Position numbers and translations under genes: made by a program. From an uncultured Marixanthomonas sp. (GTDB lineage: Bacteria > Bacteroidota > Bacteroidia > Flavobacteriales > Flavobacteriaceae): a stretch of DNA of 39,879 bases. Position 1 is the stretch's first letter, and every line of letters starts with the position of its first letter. The stretch lies in the NCBI GenBank assembly GCA_913057965.1, contig CAJXPE010000002.1, positions 1-39,879 on the forward strand. The letters run 5' to 3'. Shown one piece after another: positions 25,530 to 34,646 of the stretch. The notes beneath the pieces were generated by a model that was not told where the DNA came from, did not search any database, and saw only the letters and a list, made by a program, of their open reading frames with translations.

Positions 25530-26586
25530 CATCATCATAATCTATAGACAACGTCGCAGTAGTAGGATGCGCTTGACACGTTAATATCAAACCGTCTGCA
25601 ATTTCATCATCAGTTAAAATTTGATTTTTGCGCATTTCGGCTTTACCTTCGGTAATTCGAGCGATACACGTACTGCAAATTCCACCTTGGCATGAATACG
25701 GAGGATCTAAATCGTGATCTAACGCTGCTTCTAGCACCGATTTTTTCTGAGGCATCGTAAAGGATTCCTCTTCGTCATCTAGCGTAATAGTTACTTTTGT
25801 ATCGCCATCATGAGCTTTAGTCAAGAGGCCTTTTTCTGCAGTGTTGAACAATTCAAAAAGAATCTGTTTTTCGTTGATTCCGTTTTCTTTTAAAGTTGAA
25901 GAAACTTCATCAATCATCGGTTCCGGGCCGCATAAATAAAAGGAATTAAAGGTGGTGTCTTTAAATTTATTCTTCAGCAAAAGATTAATTGTAGAACGCT
26001 CTATTCTACCAAAAAGAGAGTCACTTTCTAGTTTTCTACTGTAAATAAATTCAACAAATAAGCGGTCTTTATACTTTTTAAGAAGGTCGAGAATCTCAGA
26101 ATGAAACATCGTTTCGGATAGCGATTGATTTCCGTAGACTAATAAAAAGGTACTGTCGGGAACTTCTTTTAAAACAGTTTTTACAATAGAAAGCACGGGT
26201 GTAATTCCGCTTCCGGCCACAAATGCGGCATAATTATTAGAGATGTTTCCAGCTTCTTCATCTGTAGGGTCAAAAACAAACTTTCCCTCAGGTGGGAATA
26301 CTTCTAACGTATCACCTACTTTTAATTTCGTGTTGGCAAAGACCGAAAATAGGCCTTTTTCCACTTTTTTCACTCCTACTTTTAATTGTCCAGTATTAGG
26401 GGCACAACAAATAGAATAAGCGCGTCGTAATTCGGTATCACCAAACGTATGTTTTATAGTAATATATTGGCCGGCTTTAAAAGAAAAGGTTTCTTTTAAT
26501 TCATCGGGAATCGTAAAGGTAATCGATACAGCGTTAGGGGTTTCCTTGTTTACTTCGGAAACGGGTAGCGAATAAAAGCCACTCAT
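25525..26586 (-). CDS. PaaE-like FAD/2Fe-2S NAD(P)H oxidoreductase
   Basis: The 353-residue protein has three domains. An FAD-binding barrel carries RRAYSICCAP (54-63). A NAD(P)-binding domain contains GSGITPVLSIVKTVL and YLCGPEPMI. A C-terminal plant-type ferredoxin has cluster ligands C299, C304, C307 and C337 (CQGGICSTC, then LTCQ). This is the layout of PaaE, the reductase of phenylacetyl-CoA epoxidase, and of reductases that feed fatty acid desaturases or hydroxylases. No paaABCD genes are nearby, so a general electron-transfer role to an unlinked oxygenase is more likely. I use the ATG at 26586. The in-frame TTG nine bases upstream is less convincing. Confidence 0.85.
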   Translation of the reverse strand: MSGFYSLPVSEVNKETPNAVSITFTIPDELKETFSFKAGQYITIKHTFGDTELRRAYSICCAPNTGQLKVGVKKVEKGLFSVFANTKLKVGDTLEVFPPEGKFVFDPTDEEAGNISNNYAAFVAGSGITPVLSIVKTVLKEVPDSTFLLVYGNQSLSETMFHSEILDLLKKYKDRLFVEFIYSRKLESDSLFGRIERSTINLLLKNKFKDTTFNSFYLCGPEPMIDEVSSTLKENGINEKQILFELFNTAEKGLLTKAHDGDTKVTITLDDEEESFTMPQKKSVLEAALDHDLDPPYSCQGGICSTCIARITEGKAEMRKNQILTDDEIADGLILTCQAHPTTATLSIDYDDV

Positions 26587-26603
26587 AGTTTTCAATTTTT
26601 TTG

Positions 26604-26611
26604 CAAACTTA
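26604..26611 (-). promoter_or_regulatory. candidate -7 element for the PaaE-like gene
   Basis: The minus strand reads TAAGTTTG, an exact TAnnTTTG match, 17 bp before the ATG at 26586, giving a leader of about 12 bases. No TTG was found at -33. The 191 bp gap to the divergent porW gene holds this site and the alternative hairpins at 26716-26745. Confidence 0.4.
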
Positions 26612-26715
26612 CAAAGGAAAATGATTTCGGTAATGGAAATCTGTCAATTACAACCAATTTTTAACGTTATAACCCTAAAGAAACCAAAAAGAACCTTATT
26701 TTTACAGCTTATTTA

Positions 26716-26745
26716 TTGCTTTTATATACTAAAAGCAACGCTTTT
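26716..26745 (+). other. mutually exclusive hairpins upstream of porW/sprE
   Basis: TTGCTTTTA (26716-26724) pairs perfectly with TAAAAGCAA (26730-26738) over a 5-base loop. The AAAAGC inside the second arm (26731-26736) can instead pair with GCTTTT at 26740-26745 over a 3-base loop. Both folds lie 33-60 bp before the TTG start of the lipoprotein gene. Whether they are transcribed is unknown. Confidence 0.4.
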
Positions 26746-26777
26746 AAGTTACAGTATTATACTAAATTAACACAATT

Positions 26778-29336
26778 TTGAAAGGCATATATAAAACTAC
26801 TCTCTTTTTGTTGGCTGTTGTTCTTTTAGCAGCTTGTTCACGAAAAAAAAATACCTTTTTAAGCCGTAATTTCCATGCGGTAACAGCAGAATACAATACG
26901 TTGTACAATGGAAATTTAGCGTTTGAAGACGGAAAAGAGCAATTGGCGGCTAGCTATCGTGATAACTTTTGGGAAATTCTTCCCGTGGAGCGCATCGATC
27001 TAGATGAAAATGCCACGTTACCAGGAGAATCTAAAAACCCTAACTTTAACCGAGCCGAAGAAAAAGCAGCAAAAGCCATTCAAAAGCATTCGGTGTATGT
27101 AAATAATAAAGAACACAATCCACAAGTTGACGAAGCCTATATGTTATTGGGTAAAGCGCGTTATTATGACGGACGTTTCATTCCTTCGTTAGATGCTTTT
27201 AACTTTATTCTAGATCGATACCCTACAAGTAACAACATCACCAATGCGAACGTATGGAAGGCAAAAGCCAACATTCGGTTAAACAACGAAGAAGTAGCGT
27301 TAGAAAACCTGCAAGAACTTTTAGAAGATGTAGAGCGTGAAAAAATTGAAATGGATGAAGAAGAATTGTCTGACGTAGCTGCGATTATGGCCGAAGCGTA
27401 TGTTAATATGGATTCCATTCCTGAAGCATTACCTTTTATGAAAATAGCTTCGGAAAACGTAAAAGACAACGAACTTAAAGGTCGTTATAATTACATTAAA
27501 GGGCAGTTGTACAATCGGGTAGGCGAACGCGACAGTGCCAATATGGCTTTCGATCAAGTGATTGAGTTAAACCGAAAAGCACCACGGGTGTATATGATTA
27601 ATGCATATATCGCCAAAGCGAGGAATTTTGATTACGATAACGAAGATAAAACAGCATTTTTAGAGCTATTAAATGAATTGGCGGAAGATCGAGAAAATCG
27701 TCCATATTTGGATAAAATTTACAACCAGATTGGTGAGTACTATTACAATTTAGATAGTATAAACACGGCCGTTAAATTTTACAATAAATCTATTCAAGAG
27801 CAATCACAAGATAGAACGTTGCAATCTAAAAATTATGAAACGCTGGCCATCATAAATTTTGATGCTACCGAATACAAAAATGCCGGAGCGTATTATGACA
27901 GTACATTGACAAATTTAGAGGTAAACACAAAAAAGCATCGACGTATTAAGAAGAAACGTGAAAACCTGGACGATGTCATAAAATACGAAGATATTGCTAT
28001 TAAAAACGATAGTATTTTACGTTTTGTAAATATGAGCGAAGCCGAGCAATTAGCTTATTTTACTAATTACACCACAAAGCTGAAAGAAAAAGCCGTTGCC
28101 GATTCCATCGCGAGGGTAAAAGAGCAACAAAGTATTGCCAACAATGAATTTTACCAGAAAAATACAAATTCTGGGGGTCCAGCGGCGAGTGGAGGCACGT
28201 TCTATTTTTACAACCCAACCACTGTAGCCTATGGAAAACAAGAGTTTAGTAAAGTTTGGGGAGACCGTAAATTAGAAGATAACTGGAGGCGTTCAGACAA
28301 GCAAACTTCGTTGATTGAGGAAGAAGATGCTTTTGCGGAAGAAGAAATTTCAGATAATGAGCGTTTTGATCCGCAAACCTACATTGCAAAAATCCCAACC
28401 GATCAAAAAGTGATCGACAGTTTAACTGGCGACCGGAATTTTGCCTATTATCAATTAGGACTGATTTACAAAGAAAAATTCAAAGAATACGACCTTGCAA
28501 CAAACCGACTTGAAAAAGTGTTGACTTTCAACCCAGAAGAGCGGTTAATCCTTCCGTCTAAATACAATTTGTATAAAATATATGACTTGAATGAAAATGA
28601 GGCACTGGCAAATCAGTATAAAAATGATATTATAACCAATCATCCAGATTCGCGGTACGCTGAAATATTACGCAATCCAAACACTGCTTTAGCAACCGAC
28701 GAGTCGAGCCCAGAATTTAAATACAAACAACTGTACAAAGATTTTGAAGCGTCTAAATATCAACATGTTATTGAGCAAAGCGATGCGTATATTTCACAAT
28801 ATACCGGAACAGACATCGTTCCAAAGTTTGAACTTTTAAAGGCTACAGCAATTGCACGTCAACAAGGATTTGAAGCCTATAAAAAAGCATTGAATTTTAT
28901 AGCGTTGAATTATCCAAATTCCGAAGAAGGACAGCAAGCTGAATTTATTTATGGCAAGACACTACGCACTATTGAGTCTAGTGACTTTGTTCCCGACGAA
29001 GAAGCCAAAAGCTGGAAAGTAGTTTATAAATTTGACAGCACCGACGAAGAAGCCGCACAGGCCTTAAAAGAAAAATTATTAGAAGCAATTGATGCATATC
29101 GATATACAAATATTAGTGCATCACTGGATTATTATTCCCCACAAACCAAATTGGTTGTAATCCATGGTTTAAATACCAAAACAGGCGGACGCAATTTTGC
29201 ACAAGCTTTAAAAGAAAACAAAGACTTTAAAATAAAGAAACCTTCTTTTGAAATTTCAACGCCTAATTATAAAATTATTCAGATTCATAAAAATTTAGAT
29301 GATTATCTAAATATTGAAAATGAACCTGTAAACTAA
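26778..29336 (+). CDS. porW: type IX secretion/gliding lipoprotein PorW (SprE) with TPR repeats
   Basis: The 852-residue lipoprotein has the signal LFLLAVVLLAAC with lipobox Cys20, followed directly by SRKKNTFLSRNFHAVTAEYN. The segment YNGNLAFEDGKEQLAASYRDNFWEILPVERI is characteristic of PorW/SprE. Tetratricopeptide repeats fill much of the rest (for example about 110-240, 300-370 and 550-640). PorW is an outer-membrane component needed for type IX secretion in Porphyromonas, and SprE for gliding and secretion in Flavobacterium. This implies that the organism has a T9SS. The start is TTG at 26778, the only one that keeps the full signal peptide. It is followed 28 bp later by a bactofilin gene. 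Confidence 0.9.
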   Translation: MKGIYKTTLFLLAVVLLAACSRKKNTFLSRNFHAVTAEYNTLYNGNLAFEDGKEQLAASYRDNFWEILPVERIDLDENATLPGESKNPNFNRAEEKAAKAIQKHSVYVNNKEHNPQVDEAYMLLGKARYYDGRFIPSLDAFNFILDRYPTSNNITNANVWKAKANIRLNNEEVALENLQELLEDVEREKIEMDEEELSDVAAIMAEAYVNMDSIPEALPFMKIASENVKDNELKGRYNYIKGQLYNRVGERDSANMAFDQVIELNRKAPRVYMINAYIAKARNFDYDNEDKTAFLELLNELAEDRENRPYLDKIYNQIGEYYYNLDSINTAVKFYNKSIQEQSQDRTLQSKNYETLAIINFDATEYKNAGAYYDSTLTNLEVNTKKHRRIKKKRENLDDVIKYEDIAIKNDSILRFVNMSEAEQLAYFTNYTTKLKEKAVADSIARVKEQQSIANNEFYQKNTNSGGPAASGGTFYFYNPTTVAYGKQEFSKVWGDRKLEDNWRRSDKQTSLIEEEDAFAEEEISDNERFDPQTYIAKIPTDQKVIDSLTGDRNFAYYQLGLIYKEKFKEYDLATNRLEKVLTFNPEERLILPSKYNLYKIYDLNENEALANQYKNDIITNHPDSRYAEILRNPNTALATDESSPEFKYKQLYKDFEASKYQHVIEQSDAYISQYTGTDIVPKFELLKATAIARQQGFEAYKKALNFIALNYPNSEEGQQAEFIYGKTLRTIESSDFVPDEEAKSWKVVYKFDSTDEEAAQALKEKLLEAIDAYRYTNISASLDYYSPQTKLVVIHGLNTKTGGRNFAQALKENKDFKIKKPSFEISTPNYKIIQIHKNLDDYLNIENEPVN

Positions 29337-29364
29337 CAAAGACAAACCTTTAAATCTTAAACGT

Positions 29365-29835
29365 ATGTTTTCAGAAAAAAAAGAAAGAACCGGACAAGAA
29401 CCTAGTAGCGGACAAAATCGAATTAATGAAGGTACAACACTAGAAGGTGATGTGGTTTCAAAAGGATTTTTTAGAATAGACGGAACTGTAAAAGGAAATA
29501 TAAAAACCCCTTCAAAAGTTGTATTGGGTAAAACCGGCTACATTAACGGCACGCTTACATGTGAAAATGCAGATATTGAAGGCAAATTTGAAGGAAATCT
29601 AGACGTTTCTGGAACATTATCCTTAAAATCTACGGCTAATATTGAAGGCGAAGTAGTTGCTGGAAAATTAGCTGTAGAGCCTGGAGCTACTTTTAATGCT
29701 TCGTGTGTTATGAAAGGCACTCAAAAAGAAGCAAAACCCAAAAGCGAAACAAAGCTTAAAGAAGCTGAAGCAACTAAGGCGAGCCCCTATGATAGGCAAC
29801 AGCGCGCTAAAAAATCAACTGAACCTCTTAAATAA
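29365..29835 (+). CDS. bactofilin (polymer-forming cytoskeletal protein)
   Basis: The 156-residue protein contains a bactofilin (DUF583) beta-helix at about residues 20-115: NEGTTLEGDVVSKGFFRIDG, then regular repeats rich in Gly and Ile such as VVLGKTGYINGTLTCENADIEGKFEGNLDVSGTL. Both ends are disordered, and the C-terminal tail is Lys/Glu-rich. Bactofilins form filaments on the inner membrane and position cell-wall or surface machinery. It lies between porW and the ATP synthase accessory genes, with 2 bp to the next start, so it is probably cotranscribed with both. The ATG at 29365 is well placed. Confidence 0.9.
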   Translation: MFSEKKERTGQEPSSGQNRINEGTTLEGDVVSKGFFRIDGTVKGNIKTPSKVVLGKTGYINGTLTCENADIEGKFEGNLDVSGTLSLKSTANIEGEVVAGKLAVEPGATFNASCVMKGTQKEAKPKSETKLKEAEATKASPYDRQQRAKKSTEPLK

Positions 29836-29837
29836 CG

Positions 29838-30056
29838 GTGGCTAACGATAAAAATAATAGTTTAAAACGATGGGCAGCACTTAGTGCTATAGCCATTGAA
29901 ATGGCTGTAGTGATCTATCTTTTCGTCCGTGGTGGCCAATGGTTAGACACCGAGTATAATGACGGCGGAAAGCTCTATGTAATTTTCGGAACACTTTTAG
30001 GTGTAGGCCTCTCTCTTTACTTGGTAATAAAACAAACCAACCGGTTGAATAAGTAA
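29838..30056 (+). CDS. AtpZ/AtpI-like ATP synthase accessory membrane protein
   Basis: The 72-residue protein has two hydrophobic helices (about 12-30 and 44-64) joined by GGQWLDTEYNDGG. This matches the short AtpZ/ATPase gene 1 family that precedes F-ATPase subunit a genes. Proteins of the AtpI/AtpZ type help assemble the c-ring or stabilise the complex. The start is GTG at 29838, two bases after the bactofilin stop. No ATG is available. Position before a small membrane protein and atpB supports the role. Confidence 0.75.
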   Translation: MANDKNNSLKRWAALSAIAIEMAVVIYLFVRGGQWLDTEYNDGGKLYVIFGTLLGVGLSLYLVIKQTNRLNK

Positions 30057-30058
30057 AA

Positions 30059-30445
30059 ATGGCCAAAAGTTTTAAATTTTTAGCTGTTCTGGGAGGTGTA
30101 TTGATAGTAATATTCATAATACATTTAACCTCATTATATTATTTAAATTTTCCTCTTTTTAAAAATCAAATTGTACTTTCTTACCTAGTTAATTTTATCC
30201 TCGCTGGGATTATTTTGTTGGTAATTCAGCGTTCGCTAAATAAAAAATCTTCTCAAGCGGGATTTATTTTTATGGCTGGTAGTGGGTTAAAATTTCTTTT
30301 TTTCTTTCTTATTTTCTACCCGGCATATAGAGCTGACGGTAGCATGCAGACCATTGAATTTGTTACTTTTTTCATTCCGTACGCCGTCTGTCTTACCTTA
30401 GAAGTTGTGTATCTTTCCAAAAGGCTTAATAATCAAGTATATTGA
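30059..30445 (+). CDS. DUF6168-like four-helix membrane protein, AtpI-like position
   Basis: The 128-residue protein has four membrane segments (about 7-30, 40-58, 68-88 and 100-120) and short loops. I recognise no enzymatic motif. In flavobacteria a DUF6168 protein occupies this place between AtpZ and atpB, the position held by atpI in other bacteria, so a role in ATP synthase assembly is a reasonable inference. It starts 2 bp after the AtpZ-like gene and is followed by a 99 bp gap containing a promoter. Confidence 0.65.
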   Translation: MAKSFKFLAVLGGVLIVIFIIHLTSLYYLNFPLFKNQIVLSYLVNFILAGIILLVIQRSLNKKSSQAGFIFMAGSGLKFLFFFLIFYPAYRADGSMQTIEFVTFFIPYAVCLTLEVVYLSKRLNNQVY

Positions 30446-30474
30446 CCTTTTTAGTAATAAAAAAAAGACGCAAA

Positions 30475-30510
30475 ATTGTTTTTACAATAAAATATATAAC
30501 TGTATTTTTG
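30475..30510 (+). promoter_or_regulatory. candidate promoter of the atpBEFHAG operon
   Basis: TATTTTTG at 30503-30510 matches TAnnTTTG, and a TTG lies at 30475-30477. The spacing is 25 bp, slightly longer than the usual 17-23, so the -33 box is doubtful. Transcription would begin near 30517, about 28 bases before the atpB ATG. It would separate ATP synthase expression from the porW-bactofilin unit. Confidence 0.5.
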
Positions 30511-30544
30511 CACCGATTTTTAAGGACATCACTATTTGTGTACT

Positions 30545-31636
30545 ATGCAAAAGCCATTTATAGCTAAGATTTTATTTTTAATAGTTATTTTATCAGGAGT
30601 AACTACAGCCTATGCTCAAGAGGTTGAAAAAAACCCTCAAACACATGAGCTAACTGAACAAGAAGACAGTGAGAAAAAATCTAAGATACAGGAGTATATT
30701 AATCATCACCTGTTAGACTCTTATGATTTTACATTTTTCTCAGACGAAGAAGCAGGAAAGCATTATGGTTTCCCGTTGCCCGTGATTATTTTCGATGACG
30801 GTTTAAAAGTATTTTCTTCTTCAAAATTTCACCACGGTGAAACAGTAGCTGAGGTAGATGGTAATCACTACAAATTATACCATTCAAAAATATACAAAAC
30901 TAACGCTGCCGGCGATATAAACTACGATGAGGAAGGTCACGCTACAAACGACAAACCGTTAGATTTTTCTATCACCAAAAACGTAGTAACTATGGTGTTG
31001 GTGTCAATTCTTATGTTTTTCTTATTCCGTGCGCTTGCAACATCGTATAAGAAAAATAAAAGCATTCCAAAAGGAGTAGGTCGTTTCCTTGAGCCTCTTG
31101 TACTATTTGTTAGAGACGAAATAGCAATACCTAATATAGGGGAAAATAAGTATAAAAAATATATGAGTTTCTTATTGACCATATTCTTCTTTATATGGTT
31201 TTTAAACTTGCTAGGGATGACTCCACTAGGTGTAAATGTTACTGGTAACATTGCAGTAACCTTTGGGTTGGCTTTAATTACATTTTTAATTACCACATTT
31301 ACGGCTAATAAAAATTACTGGGCGCACATTTTTTGGATGCCTGGAGTGCCTAAATTAATGCGAATTGTATTGGCACCAATCGAACTACTTGGAATGTTTA
31401 TTAAGCCATTCTCATTAATGATTCGATTGTATGCAAACATGACAGCCGGTCACGTTGTATTAATGAGTATCATCGCGTTAATGTTTATATTTAAAAACTG
31501 GTTAGGAAGTTCACTTTCTTTCGGGTTAGCATTTGGATTGGCAATATTAGAGTTGTTAGTAGCAGCTTTACAGGCTTATATATTTACTATGTTATCGGCG
31601 TTATACTTCGGTATGGCAAATGAGGAATCACATTAA
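30545..31636 (+). CDS. atpB: F-type ATP synthase subunit a
   Basis: The protein forms the proton half-channels of the membrane sector. From the ATG at 30545 it has 363 residues, long for subunit a. Like other Bacteroidota versions, it has an N-terminal signal-like segment (MQKPFIAKILFLIVILSGVT) and an extra periplasmic region up to about 140. The conserved C-terminal half has LMIRLYANMTAGHVVL with the essential arginine at R294. An in-frame TTG nine bases upstream exists but is less likely. The first promoter-linked gene of the operon, it is followed 31 bp later by atpE. Confidence 0.95.
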   Translation: MQKPFIAKILFLIVILSGVTTAYAQEVEKNPQTHELTEQEDSEKKSKIQEYINHHLLDSYDFTFFSDEEAGKHYGFPLPVIIFDDGLKVFSSSKFHHGETVAEVDGNHYKLYHSKIYKTNAAGDINYDEEGHATNDKPLDFSITKNVVTMVLVSILMFFLFRALATSYKKNKSIPKGVGRFLEPLVLFVRDEIAIPNIGENKYKKYMSFLLTIFFFIWFLNLLGMTPLGVNVTGNIAVTFGLALITFLITTFTANKNYWAHIFWMPGVPKLMRIVLAPIELLGMFIKPFSLMIRLYANMTAGHVVLMSIIALMFIFKNWLGSSLSFGLAFGLAILELLVAALQAYIFTMLSALYFGMANEESH

Positions 31637-31667
31637 TTTGAACGTTTAATTTTTAATTATATATATT

Positions 31668-31859
31668 ATGGAAATCCCAACAATTGTAGGAGCAGGTTTA
31701 ATTGTAATCGGAGCTGGTCTTGGTATCGGTAGAATCGGTGGTCAAGCTATGGAAGCGATTGCACGTCAGCCAGAAGCTTCTGGTAAAATTCAAACAGCAA
31801 TGCTTATTGCAGCGGCGCTTATTGAAGGTATTGGATTTGCTGCTTTATTTGCAGCATAA
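31668..31859 (+). CDS. atpE: F-type ATP synthase subunit c
   Basis: The 63-residue two-helix protein forms the rotating ring. The first helix carries the glycine motif G15-A-G-L-G-I-G21, the loop has ARQPE, and the ion-binding carboxylate is E53 in LIEGIGF. The residue after E53 is Gly rather than Ser or Thr, so the usual Na+-coordination pattern is missing and proton coupling is expected. The length is at the short end of the family but normal for Bacteroidota. A 16 bp hairpin follows the stop by 7 bases. Confidence 0.95.
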   Translation: MEIPTIVGAGLIVIGAGLGIGRIGGQAMEAIARQPEASGKIQTAMLIAAALIEGIGFAALFAA

Positions 31860-31866
31860 ATTACAT

Positions 31867-31903
31867 ACACAGTGGCTATAACGGTTGGTTATAGCTACTG
31901 TGT
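31867..31903 (+). other. strong hairpin between atpE and atpF
   Basis: The arms at 31867-31882 (beginning ACACAGTG) and 31888-31903 (ending ACTGTGT) pair over 16 bp with one G-T wobble and a GGTTG loop. AT-rich sequence follows, but there is no continuous T-run, so it is not a clean intrinsic terminator. The placement just after the subunit c gene suggests mRNA processing or protection of the atpE message. Confidence 0.75.
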
Positions 31904-31941
31904 TATTAAAAATTAAAAATTATTTTTTGAAATTTTAGATA

Positions 31942-32442
31942 ATGGAAAAATTATTAGAACAATTTTCATTTGGACTGTTTTTTTGGCAAATACTAATCTT
32001 TGTAGCATTAGTGCTTTTACTTAGAAAGTTTGCTTGGAGACCTATATTAAACGCAGTTAATGATCGTGAAGAAGGTATAAAAGACGCATTAGATTCTGCT
32101 GAGAAAGCCAAATTAGAAATGGCAAACTTGAAGGCAGACAATGAAAAATTGCTTCAAGAAGCAAGAAATGAGCGTGATAGTATGATGAAAGAAGCACGGG
32201 AAATCAAAACAAAGATGATCGCTGATGCTAAGGAGGAAGCTCAAACAGAAGCAAATAAAATGATTACGCAAGCTCAAACTGCAATAGAAAGCGAAAAGAA
32301 AGCTGCGATGACTGAGTTAAAAAGTCATGTCGCTGAGCTTTCAGTACAAATCGCTGAAAAAGTAGTAAAGCAAGAATTATCTACAGATAAAAAGCAACTA
32401 GAATTGGTAGACACAATGTTAGCCGATGCTAAATTGAATTAG
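31942..32442 (+). CDS. atpF: F-type ATP synthase subunit b
   Basis: The 166-residue protein forms the peripheral stalk. A single N-terminal membrane helix (about 9-28, FGLFFWQILIFVALVLLLRKF) is followed by RPILNAVNDREEGIKDALDSAEKAK and a long charged coiled coil to the C-terminus. The length and pattern are typical. A 82 bp gap with a hairpin separates it from atpE, and 41 bp separate it from atpH. The stalk binds subunit delta, encoded next. Confidence 0.95.
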   Translation: MEKLLEQFSFGLFFWQILIFVALVLLLRKFAWRPILNAVNDREEGIKDALDSAEKAKLEMANLKADNEKLLQEARNERDSMMKEAREIKTKMIADAKEEAQTEANKMITQAQTAIESEKKAAMTELKSHVAELSVQIAEKVVKQELSTDKKQLELVDTMLADAKLN

Positions 32443-32483
32443 TAGAAAAAATTAAACGAACCCGCTAATCTTAGGGCAAAACT

Positions 32484-33020
32484 ATGAGCAAAAGAGCAGC
32501 TATACGATATGCAAAAGCAGTTTTACAGAAAGCTGAAGAAGACAATACGCAAAACGTAATGTTTGGCGATATGCAATCTGTAAAAGCTACTATAGATGGT
32601 AGTAAAGAGCTTCGTAATATGTTACAAAGTCCAATTATTAAAGCTGAAGATAAAAAAGAAGCTTTGCTTAAAATTTTTAGTAATCAATCAGATCTTACTA
32701 AAAACCTAATACGTGTATTAGTAGTTAATCAACGGTTGGCCATATTAGGTGGCGTAGCGGAAAGTTATGTTAATCTTTATAACGAAGCACAAGGAGTTAA
32801 AGTAGCAGAAGTAACTACTGCAATTCCACTTACTTCAGAATTAAAAGATACGGTATTAGCTAAAGTTAAAGAATTAACCGGAAGTACTTCGGTTACGTTA
32901 AACAATATTATAGATACCACTATAATAGGAGGTTTCATTTTACGAGTAGGAGACCTTCAATACAATGCAAGTATTGCAAATAAATTAAATAGAATTAAAA
33001 GAGAGTTTACATTAAATTAA
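32484..33020 (+). CDS. atpH: F-type ATP synthase subunit delta
   Basis: The 178-residue OSCP/delta protein starts SKRAAIRYAKAVLQKAEE, the conserved first helix of the N-terminal six-helix domain. The C-terminal part contains VAEVTTAIPLTSELKDTVLAKVKELTG and DTTIIGGFILRVGDLQYNASI, the family signature. It links the peripheral stalk to the top of the alpha3beta3 head. The position between atpF and atpA is standard. Confidence 0.95.
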   Translation: MSKRAAIRYAKAVLQKAEEDNTQNVMFGDMQSVKATIDGSKELRNMLQSPIIKAEDKKEALLKIFSNQSDLTKNLIRVLVVNQRLAILGGVAESYVNLYNEAQGVKVAEVTTAIPLTSELKDTVLAKVKELTGSTSVTLNNIIDTTIIGGFILRVGDLQYNASIANKLNRIKREFTLN

Positions 33021-33056
33021 GGATTGAAATAAAACTCAATCTAAAATCTAAATAAG

Positions 33057-34637
33057 ATGGCAGAAGTAAAACCAGCTGAAGTTTCAGCAATTTTAAAGGA
33101 ACAACTTTCAGGTTTTGAAGCATCAGCTTCACTTGACGAAGTAGGAACTGTTTTAACCGTAGGTGATGGTATTGCACGTGTATATGGGCTTGCTAACGCA
33201 GAATACGGTGAATTGGTAGAGTTTGAAGACGGTCTAGAAGGAATCGTTTTGAACCTTGAAGAAGATAATGTTGGTGTTGTATTATTAGGACCTTCAAAAG
33301 AAATAAGTGAAGGATCTACAGTAAAGCGTACACAACGTATTGCATCTATTAAAGTAGGTGAAGGTATTGTTGGTCGTGTAGTTAATACACTTGGTCAGCC
33401 AATCGACGGAAAAGGACCTATTGAAGGTGAAACTTACGAAATGCCACTAGAGCGTAAAGCTCCTGGTGTTATTTATCGTGAGCCGGTAACTGAGCCATTA
33501 CAAACAGGTATTAAATCTATTGATGCGATGATCCCGGTAGGTCGTGGACAGCGTGAATTGGTGATTGGTGACCGTCAAACAGGGAAATCTACTGTTACTA
33601 TTGATACCATCTTAAACCAAAAAGAATTTTATGATGCTGGTAATCCGGTTTACTGTATCTATGTTGCCATAGGACAAAAAGCCTCTACCGTTGCAAACAT
33701 TGCACAAGTTTTAGAAGATGCTGGTGCAATGGCATATACAACAATTGTTGCAGCAAACGCATCAGATCCTGCACCTATGCAGGTGTATGCTCCTTTCGCA
33801 GGTGCTGCGATTGGTGAGTACTTCCGTGATACGGGCCGTCCTGCTTTAATTGTTTTTGATGATTTATCAAAACAAGCAGTTGCATACCGTGAGGTATCGT
33901 TATTACTTCGTCGTCCACCAGGACGTGAAGCATACCCTGGGGATGTTTTCTTCTTGCACTCAAGATTATTGGAGCGTGCGTCAAAAGTAATTAATGACGA
34001 TAAAATTGCTTCTGAAATGAACGACCTTCCCGATGTATTGAAACCAATGGTAAAAGGTGGTGGATCATTAACTGCATTGCCAATTATTGAAACACAAGCG
34101 GGTGACGTTTCTGCATATATTCCAACCAACGTAATTTCGATTACCGATGGTCAGATTTTCTTAGATGGTGATTTATTTAACTCGGGTGTTCGTCCTGCAA
34201 TTAACGTAGGTATTTCGGTATCGCGTGTGGGTGGTAATGCTCAGATTAAATCAATGAAAAAAGTATCAGGTACTTTAAAACTGGATCAAGCGGCTTTCCG
34301 TGAATTGGAAGCATTTGCTAAGTTTGGTTCTGACCTTGATACCGCTACTAAGAATGTAATTGAAAAAGGAAAACGTAATGTTGAGATCTTAAAACAAGCG
34401 GAAAATACACCGTTTACAGTGGAAGATCAAATTGCAATTATCTATGCAGGTTCTAAAAACTTGTTACGTGATGTTCCTGTAGAAAAAGTAAAAGAATTTG
34501 AAAGAGACTATCTTGAATTGCTTAATGCAAAGCATAGAGATGCGCTAGACACGTTAAAATCTGGTAAGTTAACTGATGAAGTGACTGATACCTTAACGGC
34601 TGTAGCAAAAGATCTTTCAGCAAAGTATAAAAAGTAG
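33057..34637 (+). CDS. atpA: F-type ATP synthase subunit alpha
   Basis: The 526-residue non-catalytic nucleotide-binding subunit has an N-terminal barrel, then the P-loop GDRQTGKS at 171-178. [26 protein letters not shown], containing the conserved Ser-Arg region, follows in the second half. Length and order of motifs are normal. The codon use is the most regular in the window, as expected for a highly expressed gene. It is followed by a 72 bp gap holding a second intra-operon hairpin. Confidence 0.97.
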   Translation: MAEVKPAEVSAILKEQLSGFEASASLDEVGTVLTVGDGIARVYGLANAEYGELVEFEDGLEGIVLNLEEDNVGVVLLGPSKEISEGSTVKRTQRIASIKVGEGIVGRVVNTLGQPIDGKGPIEGETYEMPLERKAPGVIYREPVTEPLQTGIKSIDAMIPVGRGQRELVIGDRQTGKSTVTIDTILNQKEFYDAGNPVYCIYVAIGQKASTVANIAQVLEDAGAMAYTTIVAANASDPAPMQVYAPFAGAAIGEYFRDTGRPALIVFDDLSKQAVAYREVSLLLRRPPGREAYPGDVFFLHSRLLERASKVINDDKIASEMNDLPDVLKPMVKGGGSLTALPIIETQAGDVSAYIPTNVISITDGQIFLDGDLFNSGVRPAINVGISVSRVGGNAQIKSMKKVSGTLKLDQAAFRELEAFAKFGSDLDTATKNVIEKGKRNVEILKQAENTPFTVEDQIAIIYAGSKNLLRDVPVEKVKEFERDYLELLNAKHRDALDTLKSGKLTDEVTDTLTAVAKDLSAKYKK

Positions 34638-34646
34638 TTAGATTTT

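Noticed and set aside
33659-34129. 156-codon open frame on the minus strand inside atpA
   Set aside because: It is antisense to one of the most conserved genes known, has no recognisable domain and no start signals. Codon bias of atpA explains the open frame.
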